In this document: positions 1 to 7,084 of the stretch, in pieces | Layout of the letters: each line of letters opens with the position of its first letter | How positions within the stretch are numbered: position 1 is the first letter of the stretch | Assembly (NCBI GenBank): GCA_022795735.1 | Contig: JAAWHG010000003.1 | Span: 62,001 to 126,000 of the forward strand | DNA length: 64,000 nt | Direction of reading: 5' to 3' | From: Oscillospiraceae bacterium | GTDB taxonomy: Bacteria > Bacillota > Clostridia > Oscillospirales > Oscillospiraceae | Made by a program: the position numbers and the translations under genes | Notes under the pieces: model-generated | The model's database searches: none | What the model was told of the DNA's origin: nothing | Seen by the model: only the letters and a program-made list of their open reading frames with translations

Positions 1-1458
1 ACCGAGCGTCCCGGCGCGGTGTATCTGGCCTCCGTCCTCGCCACCCACGCCCAGAAGGGCCTGCCCGCTTTCGGCATCTACGGCCATGACGTGCAGAACC
101 TCGACGAGGTGGAAAACATCCCCGCCGACGTACAGGAAAAGCTGCTCCGTTTTGCCCGCGCCGCCGTGGCGGTCGCCCAGATGCGGGGCAAGAGTTACCT
201 GCAAATCGGCTCCATCTGCATGGGCATCGGCGGTTCCATCATCGACTCCGCGTTCATTGAGGAATACCTGGGGATGCGGGTTGAGTCGGTGGACGAGGTG
301 GAAATCATCCGCCGCATGACCGAGGGCATCTACGATGAGGCCGCCTATCAGAAGGCTCTGGCCTGGACCAAGGAGCACTGCAAGGAGGGCTGGGACAAGA
401 ACCCCGACTTTGTCAAGACTCCCGACGCGAAGAAGGCCGAGCAGTGGGAGTTCACCGTCAAGATGTACTGTATCATCAAGGACCTGATGGACGGCAACCC
501 TAACCTGCCCGAGGGCCGCGAGGAGGAAATGGTGGGACACAACGCCATCGCCGCCGGCTTCCAGGGCCAGCGCCAGTGGACCGATTTCTATCCCAACTGC
601 GACTATCCCGAGGCCATTCTCAACTCCACCTTCGACTACACCGGCGCGCGGGAGCCCCACATCCTTGCCACCGAGAACGACGTTCTCAACGGTCTCGGCA
701 TGCTCTTTATGAAGCTGCTGACCGGCCGCGCCCAGATGTTCTCCGACGTGCGGACCTACTGGTCCCCCGAGGCCTGCAAGCGCGCCTCCGGCTACGACGT
801 GGAGGGTATCGCCAAGGAAAACGGCGGCTTTATTCACCTCATCAACTCGGGCGCGACCGCCCTTGACGCCTGCGGCGAGTGCGTTGACGAGAACGGCAAG
901 CCGGTTATGAAGCGCTGGTGGGAGGTCACCGAGGCCGACATCAAGAAGATGACCGAGGCCACCACCTGGCCCGCGGCCGACAATGGCTACTTCCGGGGCG
1001 GCGGTTTCTCCTCCAGTTTCACCACCCGCGCCGAGATGCCGGCGACTATGATTCGCCTGAACCTGGTCAAGGGTCTGGGCCCGGTGCTTCAAATCGCCGA
1101 GGGCTGGACCGTCAAGCTGCCCGACGAAGTCACCAAGACTCTGATGATGCGCACCGACCCGACCTGGCCGTGCACCTGGTTCACCCCGCGCTGCGACGGC
1201 GTGGCGGGCAGCCCCTTCGAGAGCGCCTACAGCGTGATGAGTAACTGGGGCGCCAATCACGGCGCAATCTCCTACGGCCACATCGGCGCCGACCTGATTA
1301 CCTTCTGTTCCATGCTCCGTATCCCCGTTTGCATGCACAATGTCCCCGGCAAGGACGTTTTCCGTCCCGCCGCGTGGAACGCTTTCGGCATGGACAAGGA
1401 GGGGCAGGATTACCGCGCCTGCGCCGCCTACGGTCCCATGTACCGCAACATTCGCTAA
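1..1458 (+). CDS. fucI: L-fucose isomerase (5'-truncated by window edge)
   Basis: Interconverts L-fucose and L-fuculose (and often D-arabinose and D-ribulose), the first cytoplasmic step of fucose use. The frame is open from base 1, so the start lies outside the window; 485 residues of a roughly 590-residue family are visible. The text matches E. coli FucI closely. The three Mn2+ ligands known there (E337, D361, H528) correspond to Glu225 in ATEND, Asp249 in SDVRTYW and His420 in GANHG of the visible part. The C-terminal motifs RIPVCMHNV and [12 protein letters not shown] are typical. No other fucose gene is visible, as the upstream neighbours are cut off. A strong terminator follows directly, so this is probably the last gene of its transcript. 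Confidence 0.96.
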   Translation, partial: TERPGAVYLASVLATHAQKGLPAFGIYGHDVQNLDEVENIPADVQEKLLRFARAAVAVAQMRGKSYLQIGSICMGIGGSIIDSAFIEEYLGMRVESVDEVEIIRRMTEGIYDEAAYQKALAWTKEHCKEGWDKNPDFVKTPDAKKAEQWEFTVKMYCIIKDLMDGNPNLPEGREEEMVGHNAIAAGFQGQRQWTDFYPNCDYPEAILNSTFDYTGAREPHILATENDVLNGLGMLFMKLLTGRAQMFSDVRTYWSPEACKRASGYDVEGIAKENGGFIHLINSGATALDACGECVDENGKPVMKRWWEVTEADIKKMTEATTWPAADNGYFRGGGFSSSFTTRAEMPATMIRLNLVKGLGPVLQIAEGWTVKLPDEVTKTLMMRTDPTWPCTWFTPRCDGVAGSPFESAYSVMSNWGANHGAISYGHIGADLITFCSMLRIPVCMHNVPGKDVFRPAAWNAFGMDKEGQDYRACAAYGPMYRNIR

Positions 1459-1469
1459 CATACAGTCCA

Positions 1470-1516
1470 AATGGCCGGCCCGCTCCTTCTTGGGAGAACG
1501 GGCCGGCCATTTTTTC
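1470..1516 (+). terminator. Rho-independent terminator of fucI
   Basis: A GC-rich inverted repeat (arms AATGGCCGGCCCG and CGGGCCGGCCATT, with a further CTCC/GGAG pairing inside) ends in a run of T at 1511-1516. It lies 11 bases after the fucI stop. Confidence 0.9.
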
Positions 1517-1657
1517 CATTCTTTTTTACGTACCATTCCAGCGCGTGACACCGAGATAACTGTTTCAGGAAAATGGATCGACAATGACCTACGCAACGCA
1601 ATTCTTATCAAATGAACCCAGCGGCGTCATCCTTTCCGGCCGGTACGCAAATCTCAG

Positions 1658-1686
1658 TTGAAAAAAAACGCCGGTCAAGCTATAAT
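1658..1686 (+). promoter_or_regulatory. Sigma-A type promoter of the tfoX-dinB pair
   Basis: TTGAAA at 1658-1663 and a perfect TATAAT at 1681-1686 are separated by 17 nt, 45 bases upstream of the TfoX-like start. The rest of the 1517-1657 gap shows nothing I recognise. Confidence 0.7.
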
Positions 1687-1730
1687 GAAGCAAAGCCTCT
1701 ACCAAAGAGGGCAGAAAGGAGGCGCTTGCG

Positions 1731-2054
1731 ATGGCGTCCAGCAAAGAATATGTCAATTTTATTCTAGAACAGCTCTCCGGCCTGGAGGGGGTCCGCTGCC
1801 GTGCCATGATGGGAGAATATGTCCTCTATTACAAGGACAAGATCGCCGGAGGCATCTACAATGACCGTCTGCTCATCAAGCCCGTACAGGCCGCCTTGGA
1901 CTACATGCCCCAAGCCGCGTGGGAGCTGCCCTATCAGGGCGCGAAGGAAATGCTGCTGGCGGACAATGTTGACGACCGCGCCTGGCTGACCGGGCTGTTC
2001 GAGGCGATTTACGACCAGCTTCCTGAGCCAAAAAAGAAGAAGAAAAAGTCATGA
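1731..2054 (+). CDS. TfoX/Sxy N-terminal domain protein
   Basis: A small cytoplasmic protein of 107 residues matching the TfoX N-terminal domain family (MMGEYVLYYKDKIAGGIYNDRLLIKP is recognisable in pieces such as MMGEY and GGIYNDRL). In gamma-proteobacteria full-length TfoX/Sxy regulates competence. Stand-alone N-terminal domains are common in Firmicutes and have no established function. The C-terminus is a lysine tail (KKKKKK) that could bind nucleic acid; this is inference. The start is chosen for the AAAGGAGG sequence just upstream. The stop codon overlaps the dinB start (ATGA), so the two are probably translationally coupled, which hints at a DNA-related role. Confidence 0.8.
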   Translation: MASSKEYVNFILEQLSGLEGVRCRAMMGEYVLYYKDKIAGGIYNDRLLIKPVQAALDYMPQAAWELPYQGAKEMLLADNVDDRAWLTGLFEAIYDQLPEPKKKKKKS

Positions 2055-3307
2055 TTTTTCATGTTGACGTGAACAGCGCGTTTCTCTCCTGGGAGGCGGT
2101 GCGGCGGGTCGCGGCGGGACAGGACGATTTACGGCGCATCCCCTCGGCCATTGGCGGCGACCGGGACAAGCGGACCGCCGTGATTCTGGCAAAATCCATT
2201 CCGGCCAAGGCGCGGGGCGTCAAAACCGGCGAACCGGTGTCGATGGCGCTGCGCAAGTGTCCCGAGCTGGTGCTGGCAAAGCCCGATTTCCGGCTCTATG
2301 AGCGCGGGTCACGGGCGTTTATGGACATTTGCCGGCGCTACGCCCCTGTCGTTGAGAAGTTCTCGATCGACGAGTGCTTTCTCGACATGACCGGCACCCG
2401 TCTGCTTTACCCGGACCCGGTAGAGGCGGCGGCGGCCATTAAAAACGAAATCCGCGACACGCTGGGCTTCACCGTCAACGTGGGCGTCGCCCCCAACAAG
2501 CTGCTGGCTAAAATGGCGAGCGATTTTGAAAAGCCGGACCGGGTCCACACCCTGTTTGCCGGCGAGATTGCGGACAAGCTTTGGCCCCTCCCGGTGGGCG
2601 ATCTTTTTTCCGTGGGCCGGGCTACGGCGGAAAAGCTGGAAAAGTCCCAAATCCGGACCATCGGCGATCTGGCCCACGCCGAGCCGCAACGGCTTCAACG
2701 CCTGGTGGGGGCAAAGCTGGGCGCACAGCTCCGCCGGTTTGCCAATGGCATAGACCATTCCCCCGTCCTCAGCGAACGGGAGTCCGCCAAGGGCTACGGC
2801 AACTCCGTCACGCTGGAGGAGGACATCGTCACGCTGAACGCCGCCGACCTGGTGCTTTTGGAGCTCTGCGACAGCACGGCGTCCCGCCTGCGGGCCGATG
2901 GGTCCTATTGTACCGGCGTCTCGGTCACCATCCGGTTTCGGGATTTCAAAACCCGTTCCCACCAGCGCAAGCTGGCTGAGCCGACCGACGTGACCCATGA
3001 GATTATCCAAACGGCGCGGCAGCTCATACGGGAACTGTGGGACGGCCACACGCCGCTGCGTCTGTTGGGGGTAACCTTGATGGACGTGACCCGCGACGGC
3101 GCGGCGCAGCTCTCCCTGTTTCCGATGAAAGAACGGGCGCGGCAGCAGAAGGTGGACCGGACAGTGGACGCCCTCCGGGGCCGGTTCGGCGCGGACGCGA
3201 TTGTGCGGGGCGCGAGTCTCCGGTCCAACCTGCGGGTTGGAAAAAAGTTCAAGGCGCAGCATGAGCTGAACCGTCAGAACGGTGGGCCCCACGGCGGGGA
3301 CCGCTGA
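2051..3307 (+). CDS. dinB: DNA polymerase IV (Y-family)
   Basis: Error-prone translesion polymerase of 418 residues, the usual family length. The first metal-binding aspartate is Asp6 in HVDVNSAF, and the catalytic pair is Asp107-Glu108 in SIDECFLDMTG. The palm/fingers region is followed by the helix-hairpin-helix part (VGRATAEKLEKSQIRTIGDLA) and the little-finger domain. A beta-clamp-binding motif is plausible in QLSLFPM near the C-terminus. The start overlaps the tfoX-like stop by 4 bases, so expression is probably coupled. No LexA box is evident at the operon promoter by eye. Confidence 0.95.
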   Translation: MIFHVDVNSAFLSWEAVRRVAAGQDDLRRIPSAIGGDRDKRTAVILAKSIPAKARGVKTGEPVSMALRKCPELVLAKPDFRLYERGSRAFMDICRRYAPVVEKFSIDECFLDMTGTRLLYPDPVEAAAAIKNEIRDTLGFTVNVGVAPNKLLAKMASDFEKPDRVHTLFAGEIADKLWPLPVGDLFSVGRATAEKLEKSQIRTIGDLAHAEPQRLQRLVGAKLGAQLRRFANGIDHSPVLSERESAKGYGNSVTLEEDIVTLNAADLVLLELCDSTASRLRADGSYCTGVSVTIRFRDFKTRSHQRKLAEPTDVTHEIIQTARQLIRELWDGHTPLRLLGVTLMDVTRDGAAQLSLFPMKERARQQKVDRTVDALRGRFGADAIVRGASLRSNLRVGKKFKAQHELNRQNGGPHGGDR

Positions 3308-3494
3308 GACGCCGGTATACCAGCAAACCCTCGTACAGGGACACCGTAAACGAGATCATAGCGTCGAAGGAGGTTCCGCAAATGGCGGAGGACCTGTTTA
3401 TGCGCATCTGTCAGGATGCGCGGGGATGCGCTATGTTCCGCAGCCGAAGGATGTATCCGACCGGCGTGCAATCAAGATTTGAACACCGCCGAAC
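3308..3494 (+). other. Intergenic stretch with a doubtful small reading frame
   Basis: Between dinB and the terminator at 3495. A frame starting at ATG 3382 has a good AGGAGG at 3369-3374, but it runs straight through the strong terminator to 3612, and its product (MAEDLFMRICQDARG...) resembles nothing I know. The same frame stays open upstream into dinB. It may be a gene remnant or chance. I do not call it a gene. Confidence 0.3.
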
Positions 3495-3546
3495 AAAAAG
3501 GAGAACGCTGGGAGTGCAGCTATGCGCTCCCAGCGTTCTCCTTTTT
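3495..3546 (+). terminator. Strong Rho-independent terminator after dinB region
   Basis: Perfect 20-base arms (3495-3514 and 3527-3546, core GGAGAACGCTGGGAG) with a 12-base loop. They begin with A5 and end with T5, so the structure may work in both directions. It insulates the following ECF locus from dinB. Confidence 0.9.
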
Positions 3547-3630
3547 GCCCCCCTAACGCGCAGCAAGCCGCCGGCTCGAAAGGCCTGTTTTTATACAATT
3601 TTAACAAAATAAAATTTTTTTGGAAAAAAG

Positions 3631-3661
3631 TGTCCAAAATTGCATCTCTGAAACGTATTAA
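3631..3661 (+). promoter_or_regulatory. Probable ECF-sigma dependent promoter 1 (autoregulation)
   Basis: TGTCCAAAATTG (3631-3642), 11 nt, CGTATTAA (3654-3661). The same arrangement with identical spacing recurs at 4973-5003 (TGTCCAATATTG, 11 nt, CGTATTAA) and not elsewhere that I noticed. The CGTA in the -10 position is typical of ECF promoters. Both copies lie shortly before a start within this locus, so the sigma factor encoded here is the obvious candidate reader (inference). Confidence 0.6.
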
Positions 3662-3690
3662 CTATTGAGGAGAAAAGGAGCAAATAAAAG

Positions 3691-3774
3691 ATGGGTAAAA
3701 AGCTGACTTTACAATTTTCGCAGTGGCGCACCGGTCCCCCAGCCTTCCGCGGGAGGTGCAATCCGTTTGATTAA
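3691..3774 (+). CDS. 27-codon leader peptide overlapping the sigma-factor start
   Basis: ATG at 3691 follows a good ribosome binding site (AGGAGAAAAGGAG, 3668-3680) and opens a frame that ends with TAA at 3772-3774. It overlaps the TTG start of the sigma gene (3767) by 8 bases. The peptide begins MGKKLTLQFSQW and ends GRCNPFD, and has no similarity I recognise. Its codons run through the hairpin that contains the sigma ribosome binding site (3728-3759), so ribosomes translating the leader would open that hairpin. A role in translational coupling or attenuation is inferred. Conservation of the region in the copy at 6962 supports function, although the copy has lost this ATG. Confidence 0.5.
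   Translation: MGKKLTLQFSQWRTGPPAFRGRCNPFD
3728..3759 (+). promoter_or_regulatory. RBS-sequestering hairpin before the sigma gene
   Basis: GCACC (3728-3732) can pair with GGTGC (3755-3759), and TCCC (3735-3738) with GGGA (3751-3754). This places the ribosome binding site GGGAGG (3751-3756) in the stem. The TTG start follows 10 bases later. The same hairpin is kept in the duplicate at 6983-7014, where the only change inside the element (G to A) falls in the loop. Confidence 0.5.
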
Positions 3775-4291
3775 ATACTTACAGAAGGTAAAACCAAAGA
3801 GACAAAAGTACAAGTTTGAAAAAATCTATTCGGAATATGGTGAAATGATGTATAATATTGCCTTTACTCTGTTACGGCATGAGCAGGATGCCCAGGACGC
3901 GGTGCAGCAGGCGTTTATGAGCATTGCGGAAAATATAGCGGACATTGACGAGCCGGGGCCGAGAACAAAAGGCTACGTCGCTGTCATAGCCGAAAACAAG
4001 GCCATTGATTTACTCCGCAGGAGAAACCGGCAGCCAGTCCTTCTTGCCGACGAGGATTTTCCCGGGATTGAAATTGAGTACGACGGAGACAATTTCCTGA
4101 CCTCCTGCATCAACAATCTGCCCGCGCTGCAACGCCAGGTCATCTGGCTGAAATATGTGTATGGCTGCAATCTCCGGGAAATTGCGGACAGGCTGAATAT
4201 GACCTATGGGAGCGTGTGTAAACTGCATCAGCGCGCCAAAGCAAAATTGAAGGAACTTTGTATTCAGGAGGGTTACCAATTTTATGACTGA
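3767..4291 (+). CDS. ECF-type RNA polymerase sigma factor
   Basis: 174 residues with the two-domain layout of ECF sigma factors. Region 2 lies at about 18-85 (EMMYNIAFTLLRHEQDAQDAVQQAF) and region 4 at about 110-165 (LPALQRQVIWLKYVYG then a helix-turn-helix LREIADRLNMTYGSVCKLHQRAKAKL). It would direct RNA polymerase to a small regulon and is probably held by the membrane protein encoded next, which overlaps its 3' end by 8 bases. The TTG start is supported by GGGAGG at the right distance; no in-frame ATG gives full region 2. It is preceded by a leader ORF, a hairpin and a putative autoregulated promoter. The segment is AT-richer than the flanking housekeeping genes, suggesting transfer (inference). 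Confidence 0.9.
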   Translation: MIKYLQKVKPKRQKYKFEKIYSEYGEMMYNIAFTLLRHEQDAQDAVQQAFMSIAENIADIDEPGPRTKGYVAVIAENKAIDLLRRRNRQPVLLADEDFPGIEIEYDGDNFLTSCINNLPALQRQVIWLKYVYGCNLREIADRLNMTYGSVCKLHQRAKAKLKELCIQEGYQFYD

Positions 4292-4955
4292 TGAAATGCT
4301 GCGGCAGGCCGCCAAGGAATCCTTTACATTTTATATGGAAACTGTCACGCGGAACGGCAACCCGGCCCATACGTTTCATCCTTCCCCCGCGTTCGAGCAA
4401 AAAATCGGGAGGCTGGCCCACCGGGCCAGCCGTCCTACTCATTACAAGCTTTTACAGAGGGTGGCCTCCGTCGCCTTGGCCGCAGTGCTGGCCGGCGGCG
4501 CATGGCTGGCCGTGAGCAAAGACGCACGGGCGGAATTTGTCGCCTGGGCCCGGCAAATGTTCGAGAATAGCGTGGTTTACGACTTCTATGGCACCTATCA
4601 CGAGGAATCGCTGCCGGAATATGTGATAGCCCCCCTACCGGATGGATTTGTCGAGTCTGATGTAATCGGCGGTGACACAATGTACATACGGGTTTATGAA
4701 AATGACAAGGATATCGTTATATTTTCCTATATGATAATGTCAGAAGATTCTACCATGAGTCTTTTTTCAGACGGTCATAACTATGAAAGTGTACAGGTTG
4801 GCCCTTATTCCGGAGATTTTTATGAAATGACCAACTCAGAAGAAACAAATGAATTAATCTGGTTTGACACTGAAAATAACATCGTCTTTCAAATTTCAGC
4901 GTTCATGAACAAGGACGCTATGCTTGCCTTAGCTGAATGCGTAGAAAAAAAATAA
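4284..4955 (+). CDS. DUF4367-like membrane protein, probable anti-sigma factor
   Basis: 223 residues. The N-terminal 55 or so are cytosolic, one membrane helix lies at about 57-77 (VASVALAAVLAGGAWLAV), and the outer part ends in a region with DUF4367 features (LPDGFVESDV, IWFDTENNIVFQISAFMNKDAMLALAE). This layout is usual for proteins encoded directly after clostridial ECF sigma factors, so an anti-sigma or regulatory role is inferred. No zinc anti-sigma motif (HxxxCxxC) is present, so it is not a classical ZAS protein. The start overlaps the sigma stop by 8 bases, indicating coupling. Confidence 0.75.
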   Translation: MTDEMLRQAAKESFTFYMETVTRNGNPAHTFHPSPAFEQKIGRLAHRASRPTHYKLLQRVASVALAAVLAGGAWLAVSKDARAEFVAWARQMFENSVVYDFYGTYHEESLPEYVIAPLPDGFVESDVIGGDTMYIRVYENDKDIVIFSYMIMSEDSTMSLFSDGHNYESVQVGPYSGDFYEMTNSEETNELIWFDTENNIVFQISAFMNKDAMLALAECVEKK

Positions 4956-4972
4956 AATATTTTGAAAGAAGA

Positions 4973-5003
4973 TGTCCAATATTGGTATCCTGATTCGTAT
5001 TAA
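4973..5003 (+). promoter_or_regulatory. Probable ECF-sigma dependent promoter 2
   Basis: TGTCCAATATTG, 11 nt, CGTATTAA, which is the same motif and spacing as at 3631-3661. It lies 32 bases before the next gene, whose ribosome binding site is AGAAAGGAGGTGA at 5018-5030. It suggests that the small exported protein that follows is a target of the sigma factor encoded upstream. Confidence 0.6.
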
Positions 5004-5035
5004 AATATAGGCAGGCAGAAAGGAGGTGAGATCGT

Positions 5036-5380
5036 ATGAAGAGATTGATTTCTCTCGCATCAATAATGGTCCTTATCTTCGCGCTTTGCGTATCCGTAAA
5101 TGCAGCAGATGCCAGAGCTACCACGCCCAATGTTACGCTAACCTTTAGTGGTAATACTGCATACTGTAAAGCCCGGATTACAAGCGCGGGTGCCTCAATT
5201 GATGCGAAAATGACACTAAAACAGGGCAGCACGGTGATTGCTTCATGGTCAGGTTCGGATACATCAGCCCTTTACCTGGAAGGCGAACATACCGTCACAA
5301 AAGGCAGCACCTATACCCTGGAAGTGTCCGGCACCGCAAACGGCAAGTCCTTTAGTGCGACCACATCAGGCAAGTGCTAA
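5036..5380 (+). CDS. Small secreted protein of unknown family
   Basis: 114 residues with a clear signal peptide (MKRLISLASIMVLIFALCVSVNAADA, seen in parts KRLIS and VLIFALCVSV; cleavage likely after NAA or ADA, about residue 23-25). The mature part is rich in Ser, Thr, Gly and Ala with alternating hydrophobic residues, as in a small beta-sandwich. Two cysteines (in AYCKAR and at the very C-terminus, SGKC) could form a disulphide. I do not recognise the family. It sits directly behind the second copy of the putative ECF promoter, so it may be the main output of the sigma factor. A perfect hairpin follows the gene. Confidence 0.75.
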   Translation: MKRLISLASIMVLIFALCVSVNAADARATTPNVTLTFSGNTAYCKARITSAGASIDAKMTLKQGSTVIASWSGSDTSALYLEGEHTVTKGSTYTLEVSGTANGKSFSATTSGKC

Positions 5381-5397
5381 CACACGGCAACAAAAGG

Positions 5398-5425
5398 ATG
5401 CGATTTGCATTCATGCAAATCGCAT
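5398..5425. repeat. Perfect 13-bp inverted repeat
   Basis: ATGCGATTTGCAT, 2-base loop, ATGCAAATCGCAT. There is no T-run on either side, so it is not a classical terminator. It could be an mRNA-stabilising hairpin at the end of the small secreted-protein message or a dyad for a DNA-binding protein. Which one cannot be told from sequence. Confidence 0.6.
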
Positions 5426-5501
5426 GAGGTATACCCCGTAAAGTGCTGTAAATGTGAGGTGATTTCCTATACAATTTTATAACTGGTTAACTCTTCCAAC
5501 G

Positions 5502-5948
5502 GTGGTAGCCATTTTCTCTTGTGTATTTGTTCATAGCGGTGTTAAAGCGGTAAATAGGACTAACAATATAATAAAGCCGCTCATATCTGAAAATAGCGAA
5601 CATGATATACAGGAGCATGACGCCGAATGGTACATAGAAATGGCGACACAAATAGATGCTCAGTATTTGCGCTGTGAAGAAGACATTCAATATTATGCGT
5701 ATCTTGACTACAACAGCGCATTAGAGCAAATAAAACCTGTCATTCTTCAAGCACGAGAAAAAATTATTTATCGTCAGTCATGGGCCGCAGATGGAACAAA
5801 TATATACATTCTCGATGAAAACGGGCATGTGATGAAAGACATACCCAATTTTTCAGACCTCTTTCCGGCGGACTGGAATGAACCTATTATTCCTAAACCA
5901 TTTCGAGAAGTTAACCTGGACCACTATGCAGCGCCCTCGACTGAATAG
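5502..5948 (+). CDS. Exported or membrane-anchored protein, paralogue of the next gene
   Basis: Translation from GTG 5502 gives 148 residues, but no ribosome binding site precedes that codon. The frame is open back to 5463, and a good site (GAGGTG, 5455-5460) stands 8 bases before ATA at 5469. An AUA start, or an ATG lost by mutation, would give a complete N-terminal membrane or signal segment (LPTVVAIFSCVFVHSGV). The C-terminal half (about 80-140) is clearly related to the next protein: both have an AR-x-x-II motif, S-W-x-ADG, YIL-x-E-x-G and PNFSD-x-FP-x-DW. Family and function are unknown. The pair looks like a tandem duplication. Confidence 0.6.
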   Translation: MVAIFSCVFVHSGVKAVNRTNNIIKPLISENSEHDIQEHDAEWYIEMATQIDAQYLRCEEDIQYYAYLDYNSALEQIKPVILQAREKIIYRQSWAADGTNIYILDENGHVMKDIPNFSDLFPADWNEPIIPKPFREVNLDHYAAPSTE

Positions 5949-5964
5949 ATGAAAGGAGTACATA

Positions 5965-6693
5965 ATGAAAAAGATTTCTGTTGCATTATTAGTTCTTTTA
6001 TTGGTTACAACTATGAGCATTCCTGCGGTAGCTATCGACCTTAGCGAGCCGACTTCTGCTACAAGCAGAGAAAGCGAAATTGCATATATGAAAATTGATG
6101 AGACAACTCCCGAGGCCGAGGAGGAGCAAATACTTGCAGCTCGCAATGAAATTATTTTTAGCACATCCTGGGTAGCCGACGGAATGAAGTGTTATATCTT
6201 AAATGAAGATGGAAACATTGAGAAGGTTATACCGAATTTTTCCGACGTTTTCCCTGAAGATTGGGAATTACCAGATCTGGAAGACCAAGAAGAAGCTTTA
6301 AAGAGCCTCGTTCTGTGGCAATCAGAAGCAATGCCATTGTCTGAGGACATGCAGCCTTTTTATAATGATTCCGTATGGCTGAGCAAGCCATCTGGACAGT
6401 ATAACACATCACCTTTTTGTAGTTTCTCAACTACAAATAATGTTGGAGGGACATATAGAGGGCATATAGAAAAGGTGTACACAAATGGATATAATGCCAA
6501 TTCAGACGCAACCTATAATGTGGGCTACTCCAATGTGGACACCGGAAAATCACTTGGGTTTACTGAGCGCATACCTGAAGGCTTGCCTTGTATATGTGAG
6601 CCACCATCGGGTATAACATTGGGTGTCAGAGCCAGCACATATACTGATCCCGGTTTGTGGACGATGAAGGTCGCTGGTACGTATGTATACTAA
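5965..6693 (+). CDS. Secreted protein with duplicated unknown domain
   Basis: 242 residues, starting at an ATG with a good AAAGGAG site. The signal peptide is about residues 1-23 (KKISVALLVLLLVTTMSIPAVA). Residues about 45-100 carry the domain shared with the preceding gene (ARNEIIF, SWVADG, YILNEDG, IPNFSDVFPEDW). The C-terminal part (about 130-242) is rich in Tyr, Asn, Ser and Thr and looks like a beta-structured extracellular domain with three cysteines. I recognise no family. It is the last gene before a terminator, so 5036-6693 could be one transcript driven from the ECF-like promoter at 4973. Confidence 0.7.
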   Translation: MKKISVALLVLLLVTTMSIPAVAIDLSEPTSATSRESEIAYMKIDETTPEAEEEQILAARNEIIFSTSWVADGMKCYILNEDGNIEKVIPNFSDVFPEDWELPDLEDQEEALKSLVLWQSEAMPLSEDMQPFYNDSVWLSKPSGQYNTSPFCSFSTTNNVGGTYRGHIEKVYTNGYNANSDATYNVGYSNVDTGKSLGFTERIPEGLPCICEPPSGITLGVRASTYTDPGLWTMKVAGTYVY

Positions 6694-6792
6694 TTAAAAA
6701 AGCTAAAAAGCTAAAACGATGTAAACAGACTGGGCGGGGACGATGAAAGCTCATTAACTTCTGTTTTCACCCAGCCTGTTTGACGTAACCAA

Positions 6793-6836
6793 GAGCGGGA
6801 AGGTCTCTGGCTTGGACCTTTCCGCTCTCCTTTTTT
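6793..6836 (+). terminator. Terminator of the secreted-protein cluster
   Basis: GAGCGGGAAGGTC (6793-6805) pairs, with one wobble, with GACCTTTCCGCTC (6815-6827), followed by CC and T6. The gap 6694-7084 also holds a sigma-A promoter and the duplicated leader described below. Confidence 0.85.
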
Positions 6837-6868
6837 CGGAGAGAAAAGGAATTTTTATGACAGAATCG

Positions 6869-6897
6869 TTGACAAATTGAAAAATATCGCGTACACT
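6869..6897 (+). promoter_or_regulatory. Sigma-A type promoter before the lipoprotein gene
   Basis: Consensus TTGACA (6869-6874), 17 nt, TACACT (6892-6897). It lies just upstream of the duplicated leader, so the copy would be transcribed from a housekeeping promoter rather than from the ECF-like motif seen before the original. Confidence 0.65.
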
Positions 6898-6961
6898 TAT
6901 TTCCATATAAAAGTAAACGATACAAAACAGATACATTTGGAGGCAGCGAAGGTTTATTTTT

Positions 6962-7063
6962 CTTTACAATTTTCGCAGTGGCGCACCGGTCCCCCAGCCT
7001 TCCACGGGAGGTGCAATCTGTTTGATGAAATACTTATAGTTTGAAAAAATCTATTCGGAATAT
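6962..7063 (+). repeat. Duplicated sigma-factor leader with a shrunken sigma gene start
   Basis: Bases 6962-7036 match 3707-3781 with only 3 differences in 75. Bases 7039-7063 match 3814-3838 exactly. The 30-nt net deletion between them is in frame. The copy keeps the hairpin and GGGAGG of the original but has lost the leader ATG, and a C-to-T change makes TAG five codons after the TTG. After 7063 similarity to the sigma gene ends, 21 bases before the lipoprotein start. The copy is a remnant or a reused 5' leader. Confidence 0.9.
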
Positions 7064-7084
7064 AAGGAAGGGGGAAGTAACGCT

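Noticed and set aside
3382-3612. 76-codon frame with a good AGGAGG
   Set aside because: Runs through a strong terminator and has no similarity; kept only as a note in the intergenic entry.
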